Positions 1 to 4,902 are shown, counted from the stretch's first letter. The stretch is 5,568 nt of DNA from Planctomycetota bacterium (GCA_021798635.1 JAJZGH010000287.1:1-5568); one strand, 5' to 3'. Notes: generated by a model not told the origin, from the letters alone. Program-made: numbers and translations.

Positions 1-170
1 AAACGTGGGGCAACTGGTGGGACGACCGGACGGGGTTCAACTTCAAGGATTTTATTAAAAAATACAGGCAGATACGCCGGCAGAATGGGGAAAGGGAAAT
101 GTCACCCACCCGACTTAGGATGCAGCGCTTCCGTGATAAGGGCCGTGATTATCTGCGGCGGGGAAGCTAA
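1..170 (+). CDS. C-terminal part of an unidentified basic protein (partial at window start)
   Basis: The third forward frame is open from the window edge (first full codon at 3) to a TAA at 168-170, giving 55 residues. They begin TWGNWWDDRTGFNFKDF and continue as a strongly basic, helical-looking tail rich in Arg, Lys and Gln that ends DYLRRGS. The Trp-rich start, the charge pattern and the absence of stops suggest real coding, and the two other frames here are low-complexity shadows. No family is recognised. A basic C-terminus would suit a nucleic-acid-binding or phage-type protein, but that is inference. Its start lies outside the window. If the next ORF truly begins at its first ATG (85), the two would overlap by 86 bp, so that gene more likely starts further in. 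Confidence 0.5.
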   Translation, partial: TWGNWWDDRTGFNFKDFIKKYRQIRRQNGEREMSPTRLRMQRFRDKGRDYLRRGS

Positions 171-384
171 AAATATTTGCCGGGAGTGCCCAGAAATCAG
201 CGGCAAGCTCAAGGACCTTGAGGGTGGCGGCGTAATACGCATCGAAATAGAAAGATTGTACAATGCCAGCTACGATTGGATCGAAAAAACGTGCAAGCGG
301 ATAGAAGCGAATCGCCTTGACAAATGTCCGCGCTGCGAAAGTAATTCGCCAAGCCAGTGGTTGGAAAATGGCCTTGGTGCCTGA
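85..384 (+). CDS. Small Cys-containing hypothetical protein, possible zinc-binding
   Basis: This ORF gives 99 residues from ATG 85 to a TGA. The middle and C-terminal parts look protein-like: a charged amphipathic stretch (ERLYNASYDWIEKTCKRIE, about residues 57-75) lies between two cysteine pairs, CREC (residues 32-35) and CPRC (81-84). Two CxxC knuckles are the usual arrangement of a zinc ribbon, so a small structural zinc site is possible. The start is doubtful. No Shine-Dalgarno precedes ATG 85, and the first 86 bp overlap the upstream reading frame. GTG 145, preceded by AAGGG though at very short spacing, would cut the overlap to 26 bp and give about 79 residues. Function is unknown and no family is recognised. 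Confidence 0.42.
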   Translation: MGKGKCHPPDLGCSASVIRAVIICGGEAKNICRECPEISGKLKDLEGGGVIRIEIERLYNASYDWIEKTCKRIEANRLDKCPRCESNSPSQWLENGLGA

Positions 385-485
385 CAACTGCAACACCGTT
401 GGCGGGATTTCCCACTCAGCCCTGAGCGTCGCAGCGAAGACGTGGCTACCCGCGCACGCGGTAGAACACATTCAGAAGCTGGCCG

Positions 486-701
486 TCAGCGGCCGCTTTG
501 CGGTAGCGCGATCACCTTGGCAACCCTCCTGGCCGGTATTTCCACATCAATGCCATACTCGGTAATTTCGTAGCTCGCGTTACGTCTGACACACGCGGCT
601 GCACGAATCTTATCCCCATTTTTAAGGATAATTTCAAACCGTGCGTGCGGCCCGGGTGTGGACGCTGGGACTGCCCTTAGGGAGGGATCCGGTGCCGACA
701 A
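486..701 (-). CDS. Possible small hypothetical protein, beta-rich
   Basis: This 71-residue minus-strand ORF runs from TTG at 701 to a TGA. After a Pro/Ala-rich N-terminus, residues 22-67 alternate hydrophobic and charged positions (FEIILKNGDKIRAAA, then YEITEYGIDVEIP, then RVAKVIAL). That is what a small beta-barrel would look like: a Lys-Asn-Gly turn between two strands and a closing IPxxxVxxV segment. It resembles many small uncharacterised SH3/Sm-like proteins of mobile elements, but no family can be named. The start is weak: TTG with only a poor RBS, and the frame stays open further upstream. It would be convergent with the 85-384 ORF. An overlapping plus-strand ORF (317-565) is judged the shadow. 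Confidence 0.35.
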   Translation of the reverse strand: MSAPDPSLRAVPASTPGPHARFEIILKNGDKIRAAACVRRNASYEITEYGIDVEIPARRVAKVIALPQSGR

Positions 702-713
702 TATCCCGCTACG

Positions 714-733
714 GTGTTGTGTAGTGTTGTGCG
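714..733. repeat. 10-bp tandem repeat, GTGTTGTG core
   Basis: Two adjacent 10-bp units, 714-723 and 724-733, share the first eight bases GTGTTGTG and differ in the last two. They lie between the possible 486-701 gene and the 914-1408 gene. This may be a binding-site pair or simple slippage; only the repeat itself is seen. Confidence 0.5.
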
Positions 734-738
734 GCGAT

Positions 739-764
739 TTTTCATTCCGGCGATGAATGGAAAA
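739..764. promoter_or_regulatory. Imperfect inverted repeat
   Basis: TTTTCATTC (739-747) is mirrored by GAATGGAAAA (755-764) with one bulged G and a 7-base centre. It lies just upstream of the minus-strand ORF at 486-701 and in the leader region of the plus-strand gene at 914. It could be an operator or a weak hairpin. No T-run follows on either strand in the right place for a convincing terminator. Confidence 0.3.
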
Positions 765-824
765 TGTTGCGACGGGGGTTGGTGTGTGCTGCTACTCACG
801 GTTCGACATCAGAAAAAAAGCATT

Positions 825-872
825 ATTGGCGGAAACATTGGGATCGGATACCTAGATTGGCGGTATTGACGG
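825..872. repeat. Iterated ATTGRCGG motif next to a promoter
   Basis: ATTGGCGG occurs at 825-832 and again at 856-863, 31 bp apart (about three helical turns, same DNA face). ATTGACGG at 865-872 matches 7 of 8 bases and contains the -35 box of the promoter at 866-893. A weaker ATTGGGAT lies at 837-844. Direct repeats in phase immediately upstream of and overlapping a -35 are typical of a regulator binding site. The regulator is not identified. Confidence 0.4.
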
Positions 873-893
873 TTGCTTTTTTTGTGTGATAAT
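866..893 (+). promoter_or_regulatory. Sigma70-type extended -10 promoter for the 914-1408 gene
   Basis: TTGACG (866-871) matches the -35 consensus at 5 of 6 bases. A 16-bp spacer separates it from GATAAT (888-893), which matches the -10 at 5 of 6 and is preceded by the extended -10 dinucleotide TG at 885-886. The predicted transcript would start near 900, giving a leader of only about 14 nt that begins at the Shine-Dalgarno. The AT-rich stretch stands out from the GC-rich neighbourhood. Confidence 0.6.
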
Positions 894-900
894 TGCACAA
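882..900. promoter_or_regulatory. Operator-like palindrome over the -10 and start site
   Basis: TTGTG (882-886) and CACAA (896-900) form perfect 5-bp arms around a 9-bp centre. The palindrome covers the -10 box and the expected transcription start, where a bound repressor would block initiation. The arms resemble the outer arms of lac-type operators. That resemblance is short and could be chance. Confidence 0.35.
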
Positions 901-913
901 AGGAGAAGCGTTT

Positions 914-1408
914 ATGCCCGTGAAACCCCCGCCGCCCGCTATAGTCAGGCCCGCACCTGTTATAACCATAAGGATTAACGGCAAGCCCTACGAAGCTCTC
1001 CTGTGCGACACACCCGCAACACGCAACCGCGGGCTTGCCGGCACACCGGAAGGCTCGCCGCGGTGCTGCATTATGGTATGGCACCATCAAATATCAAAAA
1101 CGATCCTCGGAGCCAAACATTTGTTTCAGCCGTATCTTATTTGTGAGGCTGGAAATACCAGGCCCTCAGGAGCGACCGTTTGGTCCCGGGGTGTATTGCA
1201 TCCGGGTGGGAGCCTGTTAGTTAACTTCGTCTTGACAGGCCAGCCCAAACGACCACGGCCAACGCTGGTTGAAGTTCCGGCCTCCCTTTCCGGATGGGCA
1301 CAATTGTCAGTCGCATGGAAATTCCCCCTCCGCGACGTCCAATACCCGCCCGCAAAAAAGCCGAAATCAAAACCCCCGGCACCCCCAAAACCCAACGAAT
1401 CACAATAA
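914..1408 (+). CDS. Hypothetical protein, 164 residues, Pro-rich ends; faint DUF192-like segment
   Basis: ATG 914 is chosen because AGGAG (901-905) lies 8 bases upstream and a good promoter lies just before it; the frame remains open upstream to a TTG at 893, which would leave no room for an RBS. The protein starts with a Pro-rich segment (residues 4-15). Residues 17-43 (ITIRINGKPYEALLCDTP, then RNRGLAG) resemble the first strand-turn-strand and the DTPxxRxxGL motif of DUF192 proteins. The following GML(F) and FWMxNT motifs of that family are missing, so the match is weak. The middle (about 85-112) is hydrophobic, and the C-terminus is a Lys/Pro-rich tail (PPAKKPKSKPPAPPKP). No signal peptide is evident. 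It stands alone and is convergent with the TIR-like gene. Function is unknown. Confidence 0.6.
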   Translation: MPVKPPPPAIVRPAPVITIRINGKPYEALLCDTPATRNRGLAGTPEGSPRCCIMVWHHQISKTILGAKHLFQPYLICEAGNTRPSGATVWSRGVLHPGGSLLVNFVLTGQPKRPRPTLVEVPASLSGWAQLSVAWKFPLRDVQYPPAKKPKSKPPAPPKPNESQ

Positions 1409-1547
1409 CACGCCAGGCGGCTCGCGCCCCATCTGGATAAATATGATCCTCTCCACCCATAAGCTGCGCCGGACACGCAATTCCGCCGGGGCGGGGCCAT
1501 TCTTTAAGCACAATCGCGCCCCATCAGAATCACCGCTGTCTCCTGCA

Positions 1548-2426
1548 TTATTTTAGTTTCCCGTTTTTGTTTTCGAGGTACGAGCGGAGAAATGAATCAT
1601 CGTTAGAACCGACAAGCCGGACTAAATCCCCGTCTGAAAATTCAGCGACTCCGCGTGGGAGTAAGGCGTCAATCATTGTACGCTTTCGGGCCAGTTCGCA
1701 TAAATCGTCGGCGAGCTTGATTGAGTCTTTATACGTTGTAGAGTGGCGCGCAATAGCTTTTTGGAGTTTCCTCCACCAGGCGTAGTCTGGTATTGGCTTG
1801 CGGCCGGGGCACCGAAGCATGACTCCCACAGTGAATATGCGCCCTGGGATTTCGAAGCGCTCGGCGGCGTAGCATTCACACCGCCCAGAGAACTTGGCCT
1901 CGCGGAGAGCCTCGAAGACACAGTAGGCACCGTGCAGTATGTAATCAAATGTTTCCGGTTTAAACTCGAAACCAAACACACGGCCGTATTGATCAACGGA
2001 AAGCGGCTCGGAAGTTCCCAGGTAATCGCGAATCAGGCGTCGCAGATGTCTCAAGTCCTTATAGACCCGGTGCCTGTAATGTTGGTAATTGAATGGTAAA
2101 CCGGTGTTATCGCGCAGTAGCAGAGTTGTATCGGGCGAACGGCCGATGCCATGGCAGTAGCCAATCTCGTAGGAAACACTGTGCGAGTCGCCGCTACTAT
2201 CAATGACAACCAACTCTGCATCGCGGAGCAGTTTACAGACCTCATCGACCACAGCCCCAGATGTTCTGATCTCGTCGGCACGGGTACATGTGTAACCCAC
2301 GGCCTCCAACTCTTCGCGGATTGCAATGTATTTCTTATCGTTCCAATGATTAGGCCCATACTTCATGGCCACAAAAGCCCTCGGTTCGGTCTGTTGCGTA
2401 ACCGGTGAACGCGTGTGAACGGGCAT
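1548..2426 (-). CDS. Nucleoside deoxyribosyltransferase/TIR-like fold protein, possible defence effector
   Basis: The protein has 292 residues. ATG 2426 is chosen because AGGAG sits 5 bases upstream and a promoter lies at 2447-2476; the frame is open further to a TTG at 2549, but that extension overlaps the integrase remnant and bypasses this promoter. Residues 17-136 show the signature of a Rossmann-like family related to nucleoside 2-deoxyribosyltransferases and bacterial TIR-like domains: the first strand AFVAMKYG (17-24), RADEI (49-53) with the helix VVDEV, the strand ELVVIDSS (71-78), SYEIGYCHGIG (85-95) containing the likely catalytic Glu87, and LPFNYQHYRHRVYKD (110-124). In relatives this Glu attacks glycosidic bonds of nucleotides or NAD. 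Residues about 150-292 match nothing I recognise and may be a sensor or partner domain. There are no membrane segments. Its position beside an integrase remnant and a tRNA supports island cargo. The enzymatic role is inferred from fold motifs only. Confidence 0.75.
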   Translation of the reverse strand: MPVHTRSPVTQQTEPRAFVAMKYGPNHWNDKKYIAIREELEAVGYTCTRADEIRTSGAVVDEVCKLLRDAELVVIDSSGDSHSVSYEIGYCHGIGRSPDTTLLLRDNTGLPFNYQHYRHRVYKDLRHLRRLIRDYLGTSEPLSVDQYGRVFGFEFKPETFDYILHGAYCVFEALREAKFSGRCECYAAERFEIPGRIFTVGVMLRCPGRKPIPDYAWWRKLQKAIARHSTTYKDSIKLADDLCELARKRTMIDALLPRGVAEFSDGDLVRLVGSNDDSFLRSYLENKNGKLK

Positions 2427-2431
2427 TGATT

Positions 2432-2436
2432 CTCCT
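2432..2436 (-). promoter_or_regulatory. Ribosome binding site deciding the start of the TIR-like gene
   Basis: AGGAG on the minus strand ends 5 bases before ATG 2426. It supports this internal Met over the upstream TTG at 2549. Confidence 0.7.
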
Positions 2437-2446
2437 ACCGTTGGCA

Positions 2447-2476
2447 AATATATCGGTCTTGCATTTAGGATATCAA
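2447..2476 (-). promoter_or_regulatory. Sigma70-type promoter for the TIR-like gene
   Basis: On the minus strand TTGATA (2471-2476) and TATATT (2447-2452) each match consensus at 5 of 6 bases, with an 18-bp spacer. Transcription would start near 2440 and give a leader of about 14 nt containing the AGGAG. The gene therefore seems to be expressed on its own. Confidence 0.6.
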
Positions 2477-2514
2477 TATTTCGTAATTGAGCACATTTGT
2501 ATCCTCTTTTTATG

Positions 2515-2694
2515 TCAGGCCAGTCTTTCTGGACCTCGCCAAAACTCAACCGATGCTACATGGCTCTCGGGAATGGCAGCAGTGCAGCGACGTCTAAAGA
2601 ACTCCGGCGAATTACCCATTAGTGTAGCGATTTTATGAAGATTTTCACCTTTCATCGCCAGTTGGCTGGCAAAGGCAGGTACGACGGTACGCAG
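2515..2694 (-). pseudogene. C-terminal remnant of a tyrosine recombinase (phage-type integrase)
   Basis: The minus frame from 2694 to a TGA at 2517-2515 gives about 59 residues with the end of a phage-type integrase: FASQLAMKG (the LRHTFASWLAM box), then LHKIATLMGNSPE (the helix L..IA.LMGNS), then RRRCTAAIPE and VEF. Intact relatives read R(R)HYAAL.PE here, so the catalytic Tyr is replaced by Cys and the preceding His by Arg. The box II segment is also disturbed: LR and FAS are separated by extra bases, and a TGA lies directly upstream (2697-2695). Nothing upstream shows the rest of the catalytic domain. An ATG start inside would give only 46 residues. It is a dead fragment, but it marks the left region as a former integrated element, and it lies next to a tRNA gene, the usual target of such enzymes. 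Confidence 0.75.
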
Positions 2695-3066
2695 TCAATG
2701 CTATTCGTACCGCGTGGCCTCCCACGCATGTATCGCGTATTTCCGAATTTGCCCCCTGTGACATCCGCCGATTCATGCGTTCTGCTATATAACGCAGTGG
2801 CATGGAATGGCGAGCGCCTCCGGGTCTGCCCCGTCCGCAAGGCCCAACGGCCGTGCAGCATGGGGCTGGCGTGCGGCCCTTACTACTCGCGCGTGGCGTG
2901 CAACTGCACCCGGAAGCCTGTCCAAGCAATACGCGCCAAAGCCATAAGTGCTGCAAATCAACGGGCTTTGGAATTTCAAGGCCTAAGAATGTAAACCATT
3001 ATGACCAAATGACTTAGGTATCTTTAAGCCGGTTACCCATGGACAATTGTACTCATATCAATATAT
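2695..3066. other. Stretch without an assignable gene between integrase remnant and tRNA
   Basis: About 370 bp. ORFs exist on both strands here (for example 2635-2994 + and 2645-2956 -), but none has a good RBS, a recognisable motif or protein-like composition. The Cys-containing plus-strand frame around 2820-2925 could be a worn-out zinc-finger protein, but this is too weak to call. The left-hand 3' flank of the tRNA is AT-rich (about 2990-3066). This is where the attachment site of the integrated element should be. No second copy of the tRNA 3' end was seen elsewhere in the window. Confidence 0.5.
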
Positions 3067-3140
3067 TGGGCGATACAGGATTCGAACCTGTGACCTCATG
3101 CGTGTCATGCATGCGCTCTAACCAACTGAGCTAATCGCCC
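3067..3140 (-). tRNA. tRNA-Val (GAC anticodon)
   Basis: The minus strand folds as a complete 74-nt cloverleaf. The acceptor stem is GGGCGAT/ATCGCCC and the D arm is GCTC/GAGC with an AGTTGGTTA loop. The anticodon stem is CATGC/GCATG around the loop ATGACAC; T33 precedes the anticodon GAC (3104-3106), which reads GUC and GUU Val codons. The variable loop has 5 nt, and the T arm is ACAGG/CCTGT with a TTCGAAT loop. The discriminator base is A and the CCA end is not encoded. Its 3' end faces the integrase remnant, so it is the probable attachment site of the island on the left. It is transcribed in the same direction as lgt, about 137 bp after the lgt stop. Confidence 0.95.
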
Positions 3141-3152
3141 GGCTACGGGAGT

Positions 3153-3184
3153 ATTATCCTACAAAGCGTTGGCGGATGTGTCCA
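3153..3184 (-). promoter_or_regulatory. Candidate promoter of the tRNA-Val gene
   Basis: On the minus strand TGGACA (3179-3184) matches the -35 at 5 of 6 bases. TAGGAT (3156-3161) follows at 17 bp, and the overlapping GATAAT (3153-3158) is a better -10 but at 20 bp. A start near 3149 would give a short 5' leader before the mature tRNA end at 3140. The tRNA could therefore be made independently of lgt. Confidence 0.4.
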
Positions 3185-3202
3185 GAACATGCGGGACGAA
3201 CG

Positions 3203-3251
3203 AGGTGACAGGTGACGGGTTTTTTTGATCCGTGATCCTTGGTCAATGATC
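3203..3251. repeat. Degenerate heptanucleotide array, 7 units (left of lgt)
   Basis: Exactly seven 7-bp units. The first two are identical (AGGTGAC) and the later ones converge on NNTGATC; one unit is T-rich. It lies downstream of lgt, between lgt and the tRNA, and is the first module of the left composite element. The period is seen directly. Heptanucleotide short tandem repeats are known in heterocystous cyanobacteria, but the unit sequences here are not claimed to be the same. Confidence 0.7.
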
Positions 3252-3254
3252 ACT

Positions 3255-3271
3255 GGAAGCGAAGCGCTTCC
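3255..3271. repeat. Hairpin core of left composite repeat
   Basis: GGAAGCG-AAG-CGCTTCC is a perfect 7-bp stem with a 3-base loop and contains the 10-bp palindrome GAAGCGCTTC. It lies 5 bp beyond the lgt stop and could slow RNA polymerase or protect the mRNA 3' end, but no T-run follows, so it is not a standard intrinsic terminator. A related core (AAGCG-CAG-CGCTT) recurs at 4676-4691 in the right element. Confidence 0.6.
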
Positions 3272-3276
3272 TCATG

Positions 3277-3311
3277 CTAACTCCTAACTCCTGAATGCTC
3301 GTCCAACTCCT
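3277..3311. repeat. CTAACTC-type heptamer array overlapping the lgt 3' end
   Basis: Five 7-bp units beginning with two CTAACTC. It matches 4700-4734 at 34 of 35 bases, in the same orientation, 1,423 bp away. Read on the minus strand it supplies the last ~11 codons and the TAG stop of lgt. Confidence 0.8.
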
Positions 3312-4557
3312 TGGCCGCCGCGGCGGCTGTCGACGGGCGGCGGATGGCCCAGATCAGGAAAATCACGCCGAGAAGGAACATGGGCCAACTGTATAGGTCG
3401 CCCAGTGATATCCAATGGCCGAAAATCAGTTTGGGCTGATCGCCGGCGCGGAATTGCTCACCGGTCATTCGCATGAGGGGATAAAACGTGGCGAAACAGG
3501 CGGCGGTAATGCCTTCCTTTTTCCACCGGGACCCGATGAAAAAACAGAGCAGAAACAGCAGCAGCCCTTCCAGTGACGCTTCAATAAGTTGCGAGGGAAT
3601 CCGCGGGTTAAGAATTTCACGCAGGTGGGTAATAACAAACGCGTTGCCTTGCCGCGCCAGATTAATTAATTCCATATTGGGGTTCCGGCGTATGGCACCG
3701 GCGAGATCAGGATAGCGAACCATCACCTGCTGGGCCAAATGGCGGGCCTGAACATCCAGCTTAATTTTGCGAAGGAAATCCGGAATCTGTTGGAGTTGCG
3801 CGTTGAGAAAGGCGGATTTGCCGTTTTGCGCCAGTTTGATGATTTCCTCTTTTGGATGCAGGGCCAGCGCGGGCACGAGGCTGGGGTGATGCCATTGCAG
3901 GTGATGGCTGATATAGCGCACCATTCCCGCGACCGGATTTTGATTCATTAAATGGGCACTGGTCGGATGTTTGGCGGCAATTTTTGCGGCCAGGTGGCGA
4001 ATCCGTGCGTCCAGCGGTTGCGATTGGTAAATCAATTCGGTGGGAAACTGCACCGCCCATTTCGCGTGCGAAATATGGCCATACACTTCGCCATTAATAA
4101 AATTAGCGATGCGACCAAAAAATATTCCAATGGGAGCCACCATGGCACCGCAATCCACCAAGTTCAGAAAACGGTAGCCGCGGCGTCTGGCGAAGACGTA
4201 GGACGCGGTAAACACGCCGACAATTCCGCCATGGGCCGCCATGCCGCCATCCTGAATTTTTAATAATCCCCAATACGGAAACGGCGGAGAGAAATTGGTA
4301 AACATGCTGGGGCGATATAGCAGCGCCTCGCCGAGGCGTCCGCCAATTAATACACCGAAAATTGCAACAAAAAGGACAAAATCCGGCAGTTGCTCCATGG
4401 GCAGCAACATGCGGCCCGTGCGGATAAAGCGTTTCATCAACAGGTACGCGATGATAAAGCCCAGCAGATAAGCCGTTCCATACCAGCGGATACCAAATCC
4501 GGAATTTCCCCATTGCCAAATAAATGGATTAAGCGTTTGAATATAATAAGCCAGCAT
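3277..4557 (-). CDS. lgt: Prolipoprotein diacylglyceryl transferase with a large loop insertion
   Basis: Lgt moves diacylglyceryl from phosphatidylglycerol to the lipobox Cys of prolipoproteins in the inner membrane, the first step of lipoprotein maturation. The Lgt features are in order: RWYG (24-27), the Lgt box region GGRLGEALLY (72-81), DGGMAAHGG with His109 (103-111, equivalent to E. coli His103), GRIANFINGE with Arg149 and Asn152 (148-157), PSQLIEASLEG (321-331), and Tyr359/Arg363, spaced like E. coli Tyr235/Arg239. All key residues are present, so it should be active. Several hydrophobic membrane segments are seen. Length is 426 residues against the usual ~260-300. The excess is in about 172-317, between the NGE box and PSQL, and contains an internal duplication. 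ATG 4557 has only a distant GGAGA (12 bases). The last ~11 residues (ending DEHSGVRS) come from a repeat. Divergent from dapL. Confidence 0.93.
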   Translation of the reverse strand: MLAYYIQTLNPFIWQWGNSGFGIRWYGTAYLLGFIIAYLLMKRFIRTGRMLLPMEQLPDFVLFVAIFGVLIGGRLGEALLYRPSMFTNFSPPFPYWGLLKIQDGGMAAHGGIVGVFTASYVFARRRGYRFLNLVDCGAMVAPIGIFFGRIANFINGEVYGHISHAKWAVQFPTELIYQSQPLDARIRHLAAKIAAKHPTSAHLMNQNPVAGMVRYISHHLQWHHPSLVPALALHPKEEIIKLAQNGKSAFLNAQLQQIPDFLRKIKLDVQARHLAQQVMVRYPDLAGAIRRNPNMELINLARQGNAFVITHLREILNPRIPSQLIEASLEGLLLFLLCFFIGSRWKKEGITAACFATFYPLMRMTGEQFRAGDQPKLIFGHWISLGDLYSWPMFLLGVIFLIWAIRRPSTAAAAAKELDEHSGVRS

Positions 4558-4622
4558 CAGAACCGTATGTCTCCATTCAAGTTAAACGAACGTCCAGTTA
4601 CTGCGTTTCCGGGACGGTTGGG

Positions 4623-4671
4623 GGAACCTGGAACCTGGAATCTGGAATTTAGCATCTAGCATTTCGCATCT
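4623..4671. repeat. Degenerate heptanucleotide array, 7 units (right of lgt)
   Basis: Exactly seven 7-bp units. GGAACCT occurs twice and drifts to GGAATCT and GGAATTT, and the array then changes to AGCATCT-type units. It is in the lgt-dapL intergenic region, upstream of both genes. It has the same length (49 bp) and the same place before a hairpin core as the left array at 3203-3251, but different unit sequences. Confidence 0.75.
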
Positions 4672-4675
4672 TGCA

Positions 4676-4691
4676 AAAGCGCAGCGCTTCC
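4676..4691. repeat. Hairpin core of right composite repeat
   Basis: AAGCG-CAG-CGCTT forms a 5-bp stem with a 3-base loop, flanked by A on the left and CC on the right. It corresponds to the 3255-3271 core, sharing AGCGNAGCGCTTCC, but the outer stem pairs are lost. Confidence 0.55.
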
Positions 4692-4699
4692 AAAGCCTT

Positions 4700-4741
4700 C
4701 TAACTTCTAACTCCTGAATGCTCGTCCAACTCCTAACTCCT
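4700..4741. repeat. CTAACTC-type heptamer array, second copy
   Basis: Six 7-bp units; 28 bases (4707-4734) are identical to 3284-3311, and 34 of 35 match over the longer copy. An extra AACTCCT unit and a run of eight C follow (4742-4749). It is a non-coding copy of the sequence that encodes the lgt C-terminus. Confidence 0.8.
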
Positions 4742-4754
4742 CCCCCCCCTGCGC

Positions 4755-4782
4755 TGTAACCTGTCCCCTGTAACCCGTAACC
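4755..4782. repeat. TGTAACC-type heptamer array, 4 units
   Basis: Four 7-bp units: TGTAACC twice, plus TGTCCCC and CGTAACC. It follows the poly-C run in the lgt-dapL intergenic region. The remaining ~120 bp to dapL hold no recognised site except the dapL RBS; no convincing dapL promoter was found. Confidence 0.65.
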
Positions 4783-4902
4783 TAGCGCCGCCCTACTTTA
4801 CCGGAAGTTCAATCTTTCTTACACTGGCGTAACTGCCCGGTGCCCCGGATATTCACTGCGGCAGCGTTAATTTGTTTTCCCGGTAATGGAAGGAAATTCT
4901 GA

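Noticed and set aside
115..471. Minus-strand ORF of 118 residues
   Set aside because: It is antisense to the 85-384 ORF, has low-information hydrophobic composition and no RBS; judged a shadow.
481..494. GGCCG/CGGCC hairpin as a bidirectional terminator
   Set aside because: The stem is only 5 bp, it overlaps the stop codon of the minus-strand ORF and has no T-run; short GC stems like this are expected by chance in GC-rich DNA.
317..565. Plus-strand ORF of 82 residues
   Set aside because: It has no RBS, shows no protein-like motif pattern and overlaps both better candidates around it.
1221..1511. Minus-strand ORF of 96 residues beginning MLKEWPRPGG
   Set aside because: Its first ~45 residues look somewhat protein-like, but it is antisense to the promoter-supported 914-1408 gene, begins with GTG without a good RBS and matches no family. 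It could be a worn remnant, but is not supported.
2427..2549. N-terminal extension of the TIR-like protein from TTG 2549
   Set aside because: The promoter at 2447-2476 and AGGAG at 2432-2436 fit ATG 2426, and the extension overlaps the integrase remnant.
2635..2994. Plus-strand ORF of 119 residues with several Cys
   Set aside because: It lies antisense to the integrase remnant, has no RBS, and its Cys spacing fits no clear zinc motif.
3255..3271. Intrinsic terminator for lgt
   Set aside because: The hairpin is perfect, but no T-run follows on the minus strand, and the same core recurs upstream of lgt where termination makes no sense. It is better explained as a repeat module.
3203..4782. 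CRISPR array
   Set aside because: The repeats are contiguous 7-bp units without spacers, and no cas-like gene is nearby.
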